Source: Pedobacter kyungheensis (GTDB taxonomy: Bacteria > Bacteroidota > Bacteroidia > Sphingobacteriales > Sphingobacteriaceae). From it: a stretch of 64,000 nucleotides of DNA. This document shows, in pieces, positions 1 to 7,560 of this stretch. Position numbers and translations under genes: made by a program. The stretch covers positions 124,001 through 188,000 of the forward strand of contig NZ_JSYN01000002.1 of assembly GCF_000812965.1 (NCBI RefSeq), given 5' to 3'. The notes below the pieces were generated by a model. It saw nothing but the letters and a program-made list of their open reading frames with translations, searched no databases and was not told the DNA's origin. Within the stretch, counting starts at the first letter, position 1. Each line of letters starts with the position of its first letter.

Positions 1-105
1 TTAAATATTTATCTGTGTTTATTCTGTATATCTGTGGTTGAAAATAAGGTTTGTATTTACAACTGTAGCCAAAAAAAACATTTTCGTGCTAATCCGTGCT
101 TAAAG
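1..105. repeat. Intergenic repeat of the ATCCGTGCTT/TCTGTGG type
   Basis: The noncoding left edge holds ATCTGTG-like words and the word TAATCCGTGCTT, which recurs at about 5459-5470. Such words form loose inverted repeats between genes elsewhere in the window (about 5396-5480, 44183-44216 and 49967-50090). No gene is seen here. The copy is degenerate and may continue beyond the edge. Confidence 0.4.
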
Positions 106-113
106 TCAATGTT

Positions 114-764
114 CTACTTTTTGTATTCTGCCAGTAAAACCGGGATGTCTTTCTTTAATTGCTCAACCTGGTCTTCTTTGGTGCCATCGTAAGCGCCACG
201 AATCCGACGGTCTTTGTCGATTAAAACCAGATACCCCTGGTGAATGTAGCCATCTTTAGCCGTGCTGTCTTCACCAACCGCCACCAGGTAATTTTTTTCG
301 GCCAAAGTATAAACACTGTCTTTGGTACCATAGAGAAACTGCCATTTCGGACCATCAACGCCTAGTTTTTTTGCGTATTTTTTTAAGGCTGAAGGTTTGT
401 CGTATTTAAAATCAATAGTGTGCGAAACAAACATCACATCGGGGTTGCTTTTAAAATCGTTGTAAACCGTCATTAAGTTGCGGTGCATGGTAGGGCAGAT
501 GGTGGTGCAGGAAGTGAAAAAGAAATCGGCCACATATATTTTTCCGTCTGTTGCTTTATTGGTTGTTAAAACACTATCCTGGTTTAAGAAAGCCCAGTTG
601 GGAATGGTTTGATAAACTGTATCAATTTTTTCTACCCCGGCGGCATCTTTAACTACTTCTGCATGGCGTTCGCCATAAAAAGGTAGTTTTTTTTCTTGCT
701 TACAGGCGGTAAATATAGAAACGAACAACAGGCTGGCTGCTGCATAAGAAATGATTTTATTCAT
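114..764 (-). CDS. Sco1/SenC-family copper chaperone lipoprotein
   Basis: A 216-residue thioredoxin-fold protein that, by family knowledge, delivers copper to the CuA site of cytochrome c oxidase or acts as a thiol reductase for it. The copper ligands are visible: CTTIC at residues 86-90, followed by proline, and a conserved His at about 175 in a YIHQGYLVLID stretch. The N-terminus is a lipoprotein signal with lipobox Cys21, so the protein is probably anchored facing the periplasm. It is the last gene of a same-strand run that also carries YHS, MbnP-like and MbnH-like genes, which supports a copper role. Family assignment is firm; the exact client is inferred. Confidence 0.9.
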   Translation of the reverse strand: MNKIISYAAASLLFVSIFTACKQEKKLPFYGERHAEVVKDAAGVEKIDTVYQTIPNWAFLNQDSVLTTNKATDGKIYVADFFFTSCTTICPTMHRNLMTVYNDFKSNPDVMFVSHTIDFKYDKPSALKKYAKKLGVDGPKWQFLYGTKDSVYTLAEKNYLVAVGEDSTAKDGYIHQGYLVLIDKDRRIRGAYDGTKEDQVEQLKKDIPVLLAEYKK

Positions 765-813
765 GTTTTGAATTTAAAAATGTAAATATACGATCTTAGT
801 TTGCTTGAGATAT

Positions 814-886
814 CGTCATGCTGAATTTAATTCAGCATCTCTTTAAGGTGAGGCCCTGAACCGATAGCTATCGGTTCAGGGTGACG
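814..886. repeat. Interspersed inverted repeat, CGTCATGCTGA...GTGACG type (copy A)
   Basis: The stretch begins CGTCATGCTGA and ends TTCAGGGTGACG. Inside are smaller palindromes, TGAATTTAATTCA and CCGATAGCTATCGG. It lies between the YHS and Sco genes. Related copies lie at 4494-4582, 10371-10440, 37436-37515 and 56450-56578. It looks like a REP-type intergenic element and could fold in RNA. Confidence 0.65.
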
Positions 887-893
887 AAGAGGT

Positions 894-1154
894 TTATTTC
901 TTTACAAACTTGGCCGGTTCTGCAATAAACTTCTGCTTACAGCTTTCTGAACAGAAATAGTAAGCTTCTTTATTGTAAACGGTAGTTTTTGCTGTGGCTG
1001 ATTTTATCTTCATTTTACAAACAGGATCGATCACTACTTTTTTAGCCGAATCAATCACGTTTGCTTTTTGTTTGGTGATGATTGGATTCGCATTTATTTT
1101 CAAGACAAATGTGCTTAATCCCATCAGGATAATTGCTATACTTAATTTTTTCAT
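894..1154 (-). CDS. Secreted YHS-domain metal-binding protein
   Basis: An 86-residue protein with an N-terminal signal peptide (about residues 1-22) and a YHS domain filling the C-terminal half: DPVCKM (Cys46), then YYFCSESCKQKF (Cys68 and Cys72). YHS domains are small treble-clef-like metal-binding modules found in copper and mercury handling proteins and at the ends of metal ATPases. Here the domain stands alone and is exported. It lies between the Sco gene and an uncharacterised lipoprotein gene in the copper-like cluster. The metal is not readable from sequence; copper is inferred from context. Confidence 0.82.
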   Translation of the reverse strand: MKKLSIAIILMGLSTFVLKINANPIITKQKANVIDSAKKVVIDPVCKMKIKSATAKTTVYNKEAYYFCSESCKQKFIAEPAKFVKK

Positions 1155-1261
1155 ATCTATTGTTTTATGGAAAGTCCGAAGTCGGAAGTCAGAAGTAAAT
1201 GTGCATATTCTTGCTTACCAGCTTACACCATATCTTCTGTCTCCGGTCTCCCGACCTCTGA

Positions 1262-1693
1262 CTATTTAATATTGTAAACTTTTAAAACTGAATCTGATTC
1301 GCGGGTAACCTTAATGTAACCATCTTCTACATCACGGATTTTAATCATCTGCGATTTGTAATAATCCAGGTCTTCCTGTTCGGTTTTGCCTTTAAAATCA
1401 TCTTTAAAAAAATGCATCCAATCCATCATTTTTTCATCTGCAGCATTTAAACGGGCAATTACATCACTTACTTGCTGTTTGGCAGCAGTAGAATCAGGTG
1501 ATTTTTTTAGTTTATCGGAAAGCAGCAGGGTATCGAGCTTCATTTTGTTTTTTACCACTTTTTCTCCGTCAACCATCAGCTTATCGTGGATATTTAAAAC
1601 TTCTTTACGTACTGCTTCGGCATTGGGTTCCGTTTTGCAGGAACTGAAAAGGATAGCTAAAACGCCGATTGCGGTTGTGATTTGTCTTTTCAT
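1262..1693 (-). CDS. Small helical lipoprotein, function unknown
   Basis: A 143-residue protein beginning MKRQITT with lipobox LFSSC (Cys19). I chose the ATG at 1693 because it gives a compact lipoprotein signal and sits 4 bases after the stop of the upstream barrel gene; an in-frame start 30 bases upstream would add a tail before the signal. The mature part is charged and probably all-helical, with a MMDWMHFF stretch at about residues 85-92 and coiled-coil-like heptads. I do not recognise a named domain. Tight spacing suggests co-transcription with the barrel, MbnH-like and MbnP-like genes. Confidence 0.75.
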   Translation of the reverse strand: MKRQITTAIGVLAILFSSCKTEPNAEAVRKEVLNIHDKLMVDGEKVVKNKMKLDTLLLSDKLKKSPDSTAAKQQVSDVIARLNAADEKMMDWMHFFKDDFKGKTEQEDLDYYKSQMIKIRDVEDGYIKVTRESDSVLKVYNIK

Positions 1694-1697
1694 ATTT

Positions 1698-2675
1698 TTA
1701 AAAATTATAAGTAATGCCAACATAAGCCTTGCCGGCGCTCATCGGGTGATCGGTTTCAGCTTCCCAGATATTTTTCTGTACACCTATATTTAAGGCAATG
1801 TTTTTGTAGAAAATATCGGCACCTACACCACCCATTAAATTATTCATTACATGTTCGCCGGTTTTTTGCCCTTTGTATTTTTCGCCCGCCGAATATTCGT
1901 AAAAGAACTGTGCCGAAGGCATGAATTGCCAATCTTTGCCGATACTTTGTTTGTAAAAAATATTCAGGAAACTGGTTGTACTATTGGCAATTCCCTCATC
2001 TCGGCTGTTGGTGCCATTCACTTTATATGAGGTGTTTAAACTTGCACCAAATTTACCTAATCCAACCAGGTAGTTCAGGTAAATAAAACCATCGGTACTA
2101 CCGGTTCCGGCTTGCATAAGCGAAGAATAACGGATACCAGCCGTGTTTTTGAAATCGTTTTTTCCGGTAGGTAATTTAATTCCAGCACCTGCAATAAGCT
2201 GCTGTTTAAAATCAGCATCCAGTTTTTGCATTAGATGATAACCTGCATAGACATTGATATCGCCCACACCACCAATGGTTGAGGTGTAGCCGTTATAACG
2301 TTCGCTGTTAGAAACATAAGGCAAAATGGCATTCACTTCTAATCGGTTGCCGATAAAATATTTGCCTCTTATTTCAAGTGAACGATATAATTCATAATCA
2401 CCAGGGTTACCCGCATGCCCGGTAATTGGCGCGTCCTGACTTCTGGCTGGAATAAAGAATTTTCCGCCGTTCGGAAACAAGGAATGTGATTGCCCTTCGT
2501 AACCGTTAAATGAGCGGTAGCGGTACAAGAGGCTGATGCTGTTTCGGTTATAGTAGGGGGTAATGCCCATAAAACAACCGCAAATATCGCAGGCAAAAGC
2601 CTTACTGCTGAGCAGTATGAAAGCCAAAATGAATAATTTACGATTCGCTAAATAATGTATTTTTGATAAACTCAT
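1698..2675 (-). CDS. Outer-membrane beta-barrel protein with N-terminal CDICGC motif
   Basis: A 325-residue protein with a signal peptide ending near Ala28, followed at once by CDICGCFMG (Cys29, Cys32, Cys34). The rest is a run of amphipathic beta strands with Gly/Tyr/Asn turns, ending in an aromatic residue (TYNF) as outer-membrane barrels do. It resembles transporter-type barrels annotated in Bacteroidota, but I cannot name a substrate. The Cys cluster right after cleavage could bind metal or haem, or take a lipid on Cys29. Its start lies 38 bases inside the 3' end of the di-haem gene, so the two are probably translationally coupled. Confidence 0.72.
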   Translation of the reverse strand: MSLSKIHYLANRKLFILAFILLSSKAFACDICGCFMGITPYYNRNSISLLYRYRSFNGYEGQSHSLFPNGGKFFIPARSQDAPITGHAGNPGDYELYRSLEIRGKYFIGNRLEVNAILPYVSNSERYNGYTSTIGGVGDINVYAGYHLMQKLDADFKQQLIAGAGIKLPTGKNDFKNTAGIRYSSLMQAGTGSTDGFIYLNYLVGLGKFGASLNTSYKVNGTNSRDEGIANSTTSFLNIFYKQSIGKDWQFMPSAQFFYEYSAGEKYKGQKTGEHVMNNLMGGVGADIFYKNIALNIGVQKNIWEAETDHPMSAGKAYVGITYNF

Positions 2676-3675
2676 GATCGGTTAATGTTTTTAAAAATGC
2701 TTTAATCTGCTCTTTCTGAGCACTATTTAAAGGAATGCCGCTTTTTAAGGAAGCATCCAGATTTTCAGCTGCTTTTACCCCCGAATCGTAGTGGTTTAAC
2801 ACTTCATCCAGACTGTAAAAACGACCATCGTGCATGTACGGACTAGTATATTCGATATTGCGTAAAGTGGGCACGCGGAATTTGCCAAAATCAGCTTGTA
2901 GGCTAGTAATGTGCGACCGGCCTTCATCGGCACTCAATAAATCTAAACCGTTGCTGCGATAAGAAAAATCGGTAAAAAAAGGCTCGGCATGGCAAGAACT
3001 GCACTTTTCTTTAAAAAGCGTATAACCAGCCTGCTCAGAAGCTGTAAAAACAGCCCCATTTTCTTTGCGCATTACCTGGTCATATTTCGAATTGGCCGAA
3101 ACCAGTATAGCAGTAAACTGCGTAATCGATTTTAAAATCAGTTGCGAATTGATTTCGGTTGAACCAAAAGCCTGTTTAAACATATCGGGGTATGGCGCTG
3201 TAGCTTTTAAAAAAGCAACGATGGTTTGAATATCGGTACCCATTTCGCAGGCATCGGTAATGGCATTTAAGGGCGAAGTTTCGATGTTTTTTACGCCACC
3301 ATCCCAAAAGAAGGCTTTTTGCCAGGCCAAATTAACCAAAGGAGGGGTATTGCGTTTACCCTGGCAGTTGTTTACACCATGACTCACCTTATGATCTAGT
3401 TGGGTAAAAGCAGCAAATTGCTGATGGCAACTTCCACACGAAACGCTTTTGTCGGCCGATAAGCGGGCATCGTAAAACAGCTTTTTACCCAGCGCAAAAC
3501 CAGCATTACTTAGTTTATTATCTTCGAAATTATATGCTGGTGCAGGAAAATTTGATGGAACTGTAAAGGCAATTTTTGTTTCTTGCTGGCTTACCTCATC
3601 CTCATTTTTACTGCAGGCATACATCAACGCAATGCTTAAGGCAAGCATTGCGAAGACTGCTATTTTCCTCAGCAT
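2638..3675 (-). CDS. Di-haem cytochrome c peroxidase/MauG-family lipoprotein, MbnH-like
   Basis: A 345-residue member of the CCP/MauG family with two c-type haem sites, CGSCH at residues 80-84 and CSSCH at 225-229. The N-terminus is a lipoprotein signal (lipobox around Cys21). The late stretch RVPTLRNIEYTSPYMHDGRF is typical of the family. The gene starts one base downstream of the end of an MbnP-like gene. In methanobactin loci the MbnH di-haem enzyme oxidises a Trp of MbnP to kynurenine, so this is best read as an MbnH-like partner rather than a plain peroxidase. Substrate and chemistry are inferred from this pairing. Confidence 0.88.
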   Translation of the reverse strand: MLRKIAVFAMLALSIALMYACSKNEDEVSQQETKIAFTVPSNFPAPAYNFEDNKLSNAGFALGKKLFYDARLSADKSVSCGSCHQQFAAFTQLDHKVSHGVNNCQGKRNTPPLVNLAWQKAFFWDGGVKNIETSPLNAITDACEMGTDIQTIVAFLKATAPYPDMFKQAFGSTEINSQLILKSITQFTAILVSANSKYDQVMRKENGAVFTASEQAGYTLFKEKCSSCHAEPFFTDFSYRSNGLDLLSADEGRSHITSLQADFGKFRVPTLRNIEYTSPYMHDGRFYSLDEVLNHYDSGVKAAENLDASLKSGIPLNSAQKEQIKAFLKTLTDHEFIKNTLFSES

Positions 3676-4446
3676 TTAATTGTGGATATGGTCTAAACGA
3701 AACAACCCGTTAGCATAATTATTGGCCACAATTACCGAATTTGGTCCACCCATGGTAAAATTCAGCGTAGCGAAACTTACATCGGTTTTACCGGTAAATA
3801 GCGCAGCGGCATTTACGATAAAGTGCATATTGGGTTTGCCGTCAGTCCTGATGCGCAAAGGGTTAGCTGCATTAATTTCTGTCGCAAAGGTTCTGATGGT
3901 ATTGTTGGGGTCAACCACACCTCCAATGTGGAAAGTTAGTGCATTGTTAGCCGCTGTAGATTGTGGCGAAGTACCTTCGAGTTTTACAAAAATATAACCA
4001 CTGTTCCAGGTCCAGAACATGCCATTTGCCGGATCTAAAGCACCTGTTTGGGCACCGGCAAAGTTACGGGCGTAATCTACACCAATAGTATATTCGATTT
4101 TGGTATAATCGCCGGTTGGTACATCTTTTAAAGTAATATTGGTCGATTCGGCTTTTGAAGCATCGATTAAAAAGTAGCTTTCCCGAATCAGGTAGCTGCT
4201 GCCATCGGCTTTGCTTAATTTGATGTTGCTAACATAGTATTTAAATACGTTGATTTTGAAATCTTCGCCTTTAGCGTTTTTATATGTGGTTGTATTTAAG
4301 GTTAAAGGGCTTCCGTTTACCTGGTTATCGAACTCGATTGTGAAAGTAGATTTGGTTTCGGCAGTGATTTCGTTGTTGTCTTTTTTGCAGGAAGTTAAAA
4401 GCAGGGCAGGACACAATAATGCCAATAAGTATGTTGTGATTTTCAT
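3676..4446 (-). CDS. MbnP-like copper-binding lipoprotein
   Basis: A 256-residue lipoprotein (lipobox Cys20) with the layout of the MbnP family: an N-terminal IEFDNQVNGSPL strand, the INVFKYYVSNIKL segment and the aromatic NGMFWTWNSGY motif at about residues 141-151 (Trp145, Trp147). In characterised MbnP a Trp is converted to kynurenine by MbnH and takes part in copper binding. The di-haem partner gene follows immediately on the same strand. A C-terminal LDHIHN supplies extra His ligands. Family is likely; which Trp is modified, and whether copper is bound here, is inference. Confidence 0.85.
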   Translation of the reverse strand: MKITTYLLALLCPALLLTSCKKDNNEITAETKSTFTIEFDNQVNGSPLTLNTTTYKNAKGEDFKINVFKYYVSNIKLSKADGSSYLIRESYFLIDASKAESTNITLKDVPTGDYTKIEYTIGVDYARNFAGAQTGALDPANGMFWTWNSGYIFVKLEGTSPQSTAANNALTFHIGGVVDPNNTIRTFATEINAANPLRIRTDGKPNMHFIVNAAALFTGKTDVSFATLNFTMGGPNSVIVANNYANGLFRLDHIHN

Positions 4447-4493
4447 TTTAAGAAAATGGAATAAGTAAAAAAAATGGGAATTATGAACGTAAT

Positions 4494-4582
4494 CGTCATG
4501 CTGATCCGATAACTATCGGACTTATTCTGCGTCTCAAAAAATTAAATTAATTGAGAGACACTGAAATAAATTCAGGGTGACG
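4494..4582. repeat. Interspersed inverted repeat, CGTCATGCTGA...GTGACG type (copy B)
   Basis: It opens CGTCATGCTGATCCGATAAC and closes ATTCAGGGTGACG, with an inner CCGATAACTATCGG palindrome and a GAGAC-type central part. It fills most of the gap between the small Cys-rich gene and the MbnP-like gene, and might act as a hairpin in the transcript. Confidence 0.6.
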
Positions 4583-4603
4583 TACGTACTTGAATTAAAT
4601 TAC

Positions 4604-4975
4604 TTAAACCGTTTTCGGCGGATGAAAAATGGAGATAGAAAGATCTTTAGCTGGTTTTTCCAGATAACCACTTTCTGCTTTAATAACAAAGAAAGGAATA
4701 GTATGGTTAAGTACTACAATTTTAAACTGAGGTTCAGCTTCAACAACACGTTTCAGGTTTTCCTGCGCCTGTTTATTCTTACCATCTAAATCTTTAAGCT
4801 TTTTAGCAAGGAAACATTGCCCATCGCAATGTAGCTCAGGATGAGCCTTGTTGATACAAAATACACTGGTAATGTATTCTTTGTTCATCTGATAACCCGA
4901 GTACACAATTAGCTGCATGTAACAATTGGAAATTGTACAGATCACTAAAAGATATATCAGAATTCTTTTGAACAT
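4604..4975 (-). CDS. Small Cys-rich exported or membrane-anchored protein of the copper cluster
   Basis: A 123-residue protein beginning MFKRILIYLL, with one N-terminal hydrophobic segment (about 3-20) and then FCINKAHPELHCDGQCFLAK at about residues 39-58, which carries three Cys and a His in a compact set. The tail is Lys/Glu-rich, then hydrophobic. I chose the ATG at 4975 because the extra eight upstream codons precede the signal-like segment. Similar small proteins with an ELHCxGxC motif occur next to metal genes in Bacteroidota, to my recollection, but I know no assigned function. It leads the cluster containing MbnP and MbnH, so copper handling is a reasonable guess. Confidence 0.7.
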   Translation of the reverse strand: MFKRILIYLLVICTISNCYMQLIVYSGYQMNKEYITSVFCINKAHPELHCDGQCFLAKKLKDLDGKNKQAQENLKRVVEAEPQFKIVVLNHTIPFFVIKAESGYLEKPAKDLSISIFHPPKTV

Positions 4976-5080
4976 GCGTATTGAGCTGCAAATGTACAAA
5001 CGAAATTGAAAGCCACAAAGAAAAAATATGAAACTATAGCAAGGGCTAAGATTTAATGTTTGTTTTAAACTACATAACCA

Positions 5081-5290
5081 TTATCTATTCCAGGCTTTCT
5101 GACGAAGTTCTTCTGAATTAATATCGTAATCACTCCATATTCCTTTAGAAAGCGTGAACTCAGCTGTCCGGACTGATTTTTCAGGGTCAGTTATCCTTAA
5201 CTCAGCATCAATATCCCACGACTTTAAAAAGTTTAATAACGCATCAATTTTGCGTTGTTCTACATTATCTTTTAAAATTATCGCTGTCAT
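5081..5290 (-). CDS. Orphan antitoxin-like protein
   Basis: A 69-residue protein (start MTAIILKDN at 5290). It ends SKGIWSDYDINSEELRQKAWNR, a tail style seen on antitoxins paired with PIN-domain toxins in Bacteroidota. The stop overlaps a possible downstream ATG (TAATG), as in toxin-antitoxin pairs, but that frame closes after three codons and no toxin follows. It is therefore called an orphan antitoxin-like gene. Assignment rests on length, tail and layout only. Confidence 0.5.
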   Translation of the reverse strand: MTAIILKDNVEQRKIDALLNFLKSWDIDAELRITDPEKSVRTAEFTLSKGIWSDYDINSEELRQKAWNR

Positions 5291-5395
5291 GATGATCCTT
5301 TTTGTAATTGTAAATATAAGCAATCTATTTTTATTGGTGTGTTGACTTCTTGTAATTCTATAGTTTACGTATCAGTTAAGGTGCAATTATTTTCT

Positions 5396-5480
5396 GCCAC
5401 GGATTCACTGAGACCACCGAAAATCCTCCAGTCATTTTCTAAGTGGTTTTCTGTGTTAATCCGTGCTTGCGTGGCTGAAA
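5396..5480. repeat. Intergenic inverted repeat, GCCACGGATT...AATCCGTGCTTGCGTGGC
   Basis: GCCACGGATT near the left end is answered by AATCCGTG and GTGGC at the right end, with TCTGTG words between. It belongs to the loose family also seen at 1-105, 44183-44216 and 49967-50090. It sits between the orphan antitoxin gene and the terminator of the phosphohexomutase gene. Confidence 0.5.
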
Positions 5481-5505
5481 TAAAATTATTGGATTAGGCA
5501 TAAAA

Positions 5506-5536
5506 AAACACAGATGAATCACCTTCATCTGTGTTT
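5506..5536 (-). terminator. Rho-independent terminator of the phosphohexomutase gene
   Basis: A perfect 13-bp stem (5506-5518 with 5524-5536, AAACACAGATGAA and its complement) around a 5-base loop, followed on the minus strand by a run of T. It lies 25 bases after the stop of the minus-strand mutase gene. Confidence 0.8.
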
Positions 5537-5560
5537 ATCTCTATTTATTAAAGGATAAAA

Positions 5561-7297
5561 TTATGCCTGTAAATCAGTCATTACTGCCTTAATTTTGTCA
5601 CCTAATTCAGTATTTACTTTTTCGAAATCTTTTCTATCTGCTAAAGGTGCATTAACACTGCAATAGAACTTAATTTTGGGTTCGGTACCACTCGGACGGG
5701 CAGAAACAATGCTTCCATCGGCAGTAATAAATTGTAAAACATCAGAAGTCGGATAATCCAGTTTGGTTACCTTTCCGGTGGCCAAATCCGTTTCCTGACT
5801 TAATTCGTAATCTTTCAATACTGAAACCGGTGAACCACCCAAGCTTGCCGGAGGATTCTCTCTGAACTTCACCATCATGGCTTTAATTTCTTCAGCACCG
5901 GTTTTACCTTTTTTGGTTAACGATACCAGGTCTTCTTTATACAAGCCGTATTCTACATACATATCCAGTAAAGCATTGTATAAGCTGGCACCTTTATCTT
6001 TGTAATAAGCGGTCATTTCGGCAATAAATGCAGCAGAAACCACCGCATCTTTATCACGTACCAGATCTCCAATCAGGTAACCGTAGCTTTCTTCGCCACC
6101 ACCAATAAAGTATTTTTTGCCTTCCAGTTCGGTCATTAACTGGCCGATGTATTTAAAGCCGGTTAAAGTATTGTAGTAGGTTACGTTTTTCTTTTTTGCA
6201 ATTTCTTCAATCAGGTTAGAAGTAACAATTGTTTTTACAATAAACTGATTGCCGTCCAGTTTTCCGCTTTCCTGCCAGGCCGATAATAAATAGTTGATTA
6301 ACAGGCATCCGGTTTGGTTACCGTTTAACAACACCCACTCACCGTTATTGTCCTTTACTGCAATACCCACACGGTCAGCATCAGGATCTGTTGCCAGAAC
6401 TAAATCAGCATCAATCTCTTTTGCCTTGTTCATGGCTAAAGTAAGCGCTTCTTTTTCTTCAGGGTTTGGATAAACTACCGTAGGGAAATTACCGTCCGGT
6501 TTGCTTTGTTCTTCAACAATGGTAACATTGGTGAAACCGAATTGCTCAAGTGCTTTAGGCACCAGGGTAATACCTGTACCGTGAATAGGAGAGAACACAA
6601 TTTTTAAATCGTGCTGTCTTTTAATCGCCTCTGGCGAAATAGATAAAGCAGTAATGCCATCGAGGTAAAGTTTATCTACATCTTCCCCAATTAACTGGAT
6701 ATTGGCATCTACACGGTCAAATTTAACCTCGTCGATATTTTTGATTTTGTTTACTTCATCAATAACCAGTTTATCATCAGGAGAGGTAAACTGACCTCCA
6801 TCTGCACCATAAGCTTTATAACCATTATATTCTTTAGGATTGTGTGATGCCGTTAGCATTACACCGCTTTTGCAACCAAAATGGCGCACTGCGAAAGATA
6901 ACTCGGGCGTTGGTCTTAATGCCGAAAAGAAATAAACGTGGATGCCGTTTGCCGAGAAAACATCGGCTGTAATTTTGGCAAAATAATCAGAATTATTGCG
7001 GCTATCGTGCGCAATGGCAACTTTAATCTTCTCGTTAGGATATTTATTGTTTAGGTAATTGGCTAATCCTTGTGTGGCGGTACCAATCGTATATTTATTA
7101 ATGCGGTTTGAGCCTGCACCCATAATACCGCGTAAACCACCTGTACCAAACTCTAAACTTTTATAAAAGGCATCGGTTAATTCTGTTGTGGCATTGTTAT
7201 CAACAAGCGCCTGAATTTCGGCCTTGGTATTCTCATCATAATTTCCGCTTAACCATTGATTAATTGTGGCTTGCGTTGCTTGATCAATTGCTTGCAT
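5561..7297 (-). CDS. Phospho-sugar mutase (phosphoglucomutase/phosphomannomutase, alpha-D-phosphohexomutase family)
   Basis: A 578-residue cytoplasmic enzyme interconverting hexose 1- and 6-phosphates. All four family loops are visible: the phosphoserine loop TASHNPKEYNGYK (active Ser about 151), the metal loop DPDADRVG (304-311), the sugar loop GGEESYG (400-406) and the phosphate loop RPSGTEPK (534-541). Length fits the long PGM2-like subgroup that prefers phosphoglucomutase or phosphodeoxyribomutase activity. I chose MQAIDQA at 7297: the longer frame to 7378 adds 27 residues that do not look like part of the enzyme. It is monocistronic, with its own terminator. Confidence 0.92.
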   Translation of the reverse strand: MQAIDQATQATINQWLSGNYDENTKAEIQALVDNNATTELTDAFYKSLEFGTGGLRGIMGAGSNRINKYTIGTATQGLANYLNNKYPNEKIKVAIAHDSRNNSDYFAKITADVFSANGIHVYFFSALRPTPELSFAVRHFGCKSGVMLTASHNPKEYNGYKAYGADGGQFTSPDDKLVIDEVNKIKNIDEVKFDRVDANIQLIGEDVDKLYLDGITALSISPEAIKRQHDLKIVFSPIHGTGITLVPKALEQFGFTNVTIVEEQSKPDGNFPTVVYPNPEEKEALTLAMNKAKEIDADLVLATDPDADRVGIAVKDNNGEWVLLNGNQTGCLLINYLLSAWQESGKLDGNQFIVKTIVTSNLIEEIAKKKNVTYYNTLTGFKYIGQLMTELEGKKYFIGGGEESYGYLIGDLVRDKDAVVSAAFIAEMTAYYKDKGASLYNALLDMYVEYGLYKEDLVSLTKKGKTGAEEIKAMMVKFRENPPASLGGSPVSVLKDYELSQETDLATGKVTKLDYPTSDVLQFITADGSIVSARPSGTEPKIKFYCSVNAPLADRKDFEKVNTELGDKIKAVMTDLQA

Positions 7298-7560
7298 TGA
7301 GCTGTTTTTTAAATTTAATATCTGGTGTTGAACAAATTTTAATGCATGAAGTTTGGTTAAAAACCAATTAATTTTCATCCATCCAAATTTTATTTTGTTG
7401 AGGGTGTTGCTTTTAAGCTGCTTTTGCTTATTTTCACGCCCCGATACAATAATAAAGAAATTCCGGTATTAAAGTGGGCCGACTGTAACTTTTTTAAAAT
7501 AGTTTTAAAACTTGTAAAGTTATCGCCCTTTTTTCGCTGGAAAAAACAACAAAGAACTAG

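Noticed and set aside
4577-4789. Plus-strand frame of 70 codons
   Set aside because: It is antisense to the Cys-rich small gene, which has a better signal and motif.
7379-7560. Lysine riboswitch upstream of lysC
   Set aside because: I see no lysine-riboswitch-like conserved core; the leader is short and AT-rich, with no strong paired elements.
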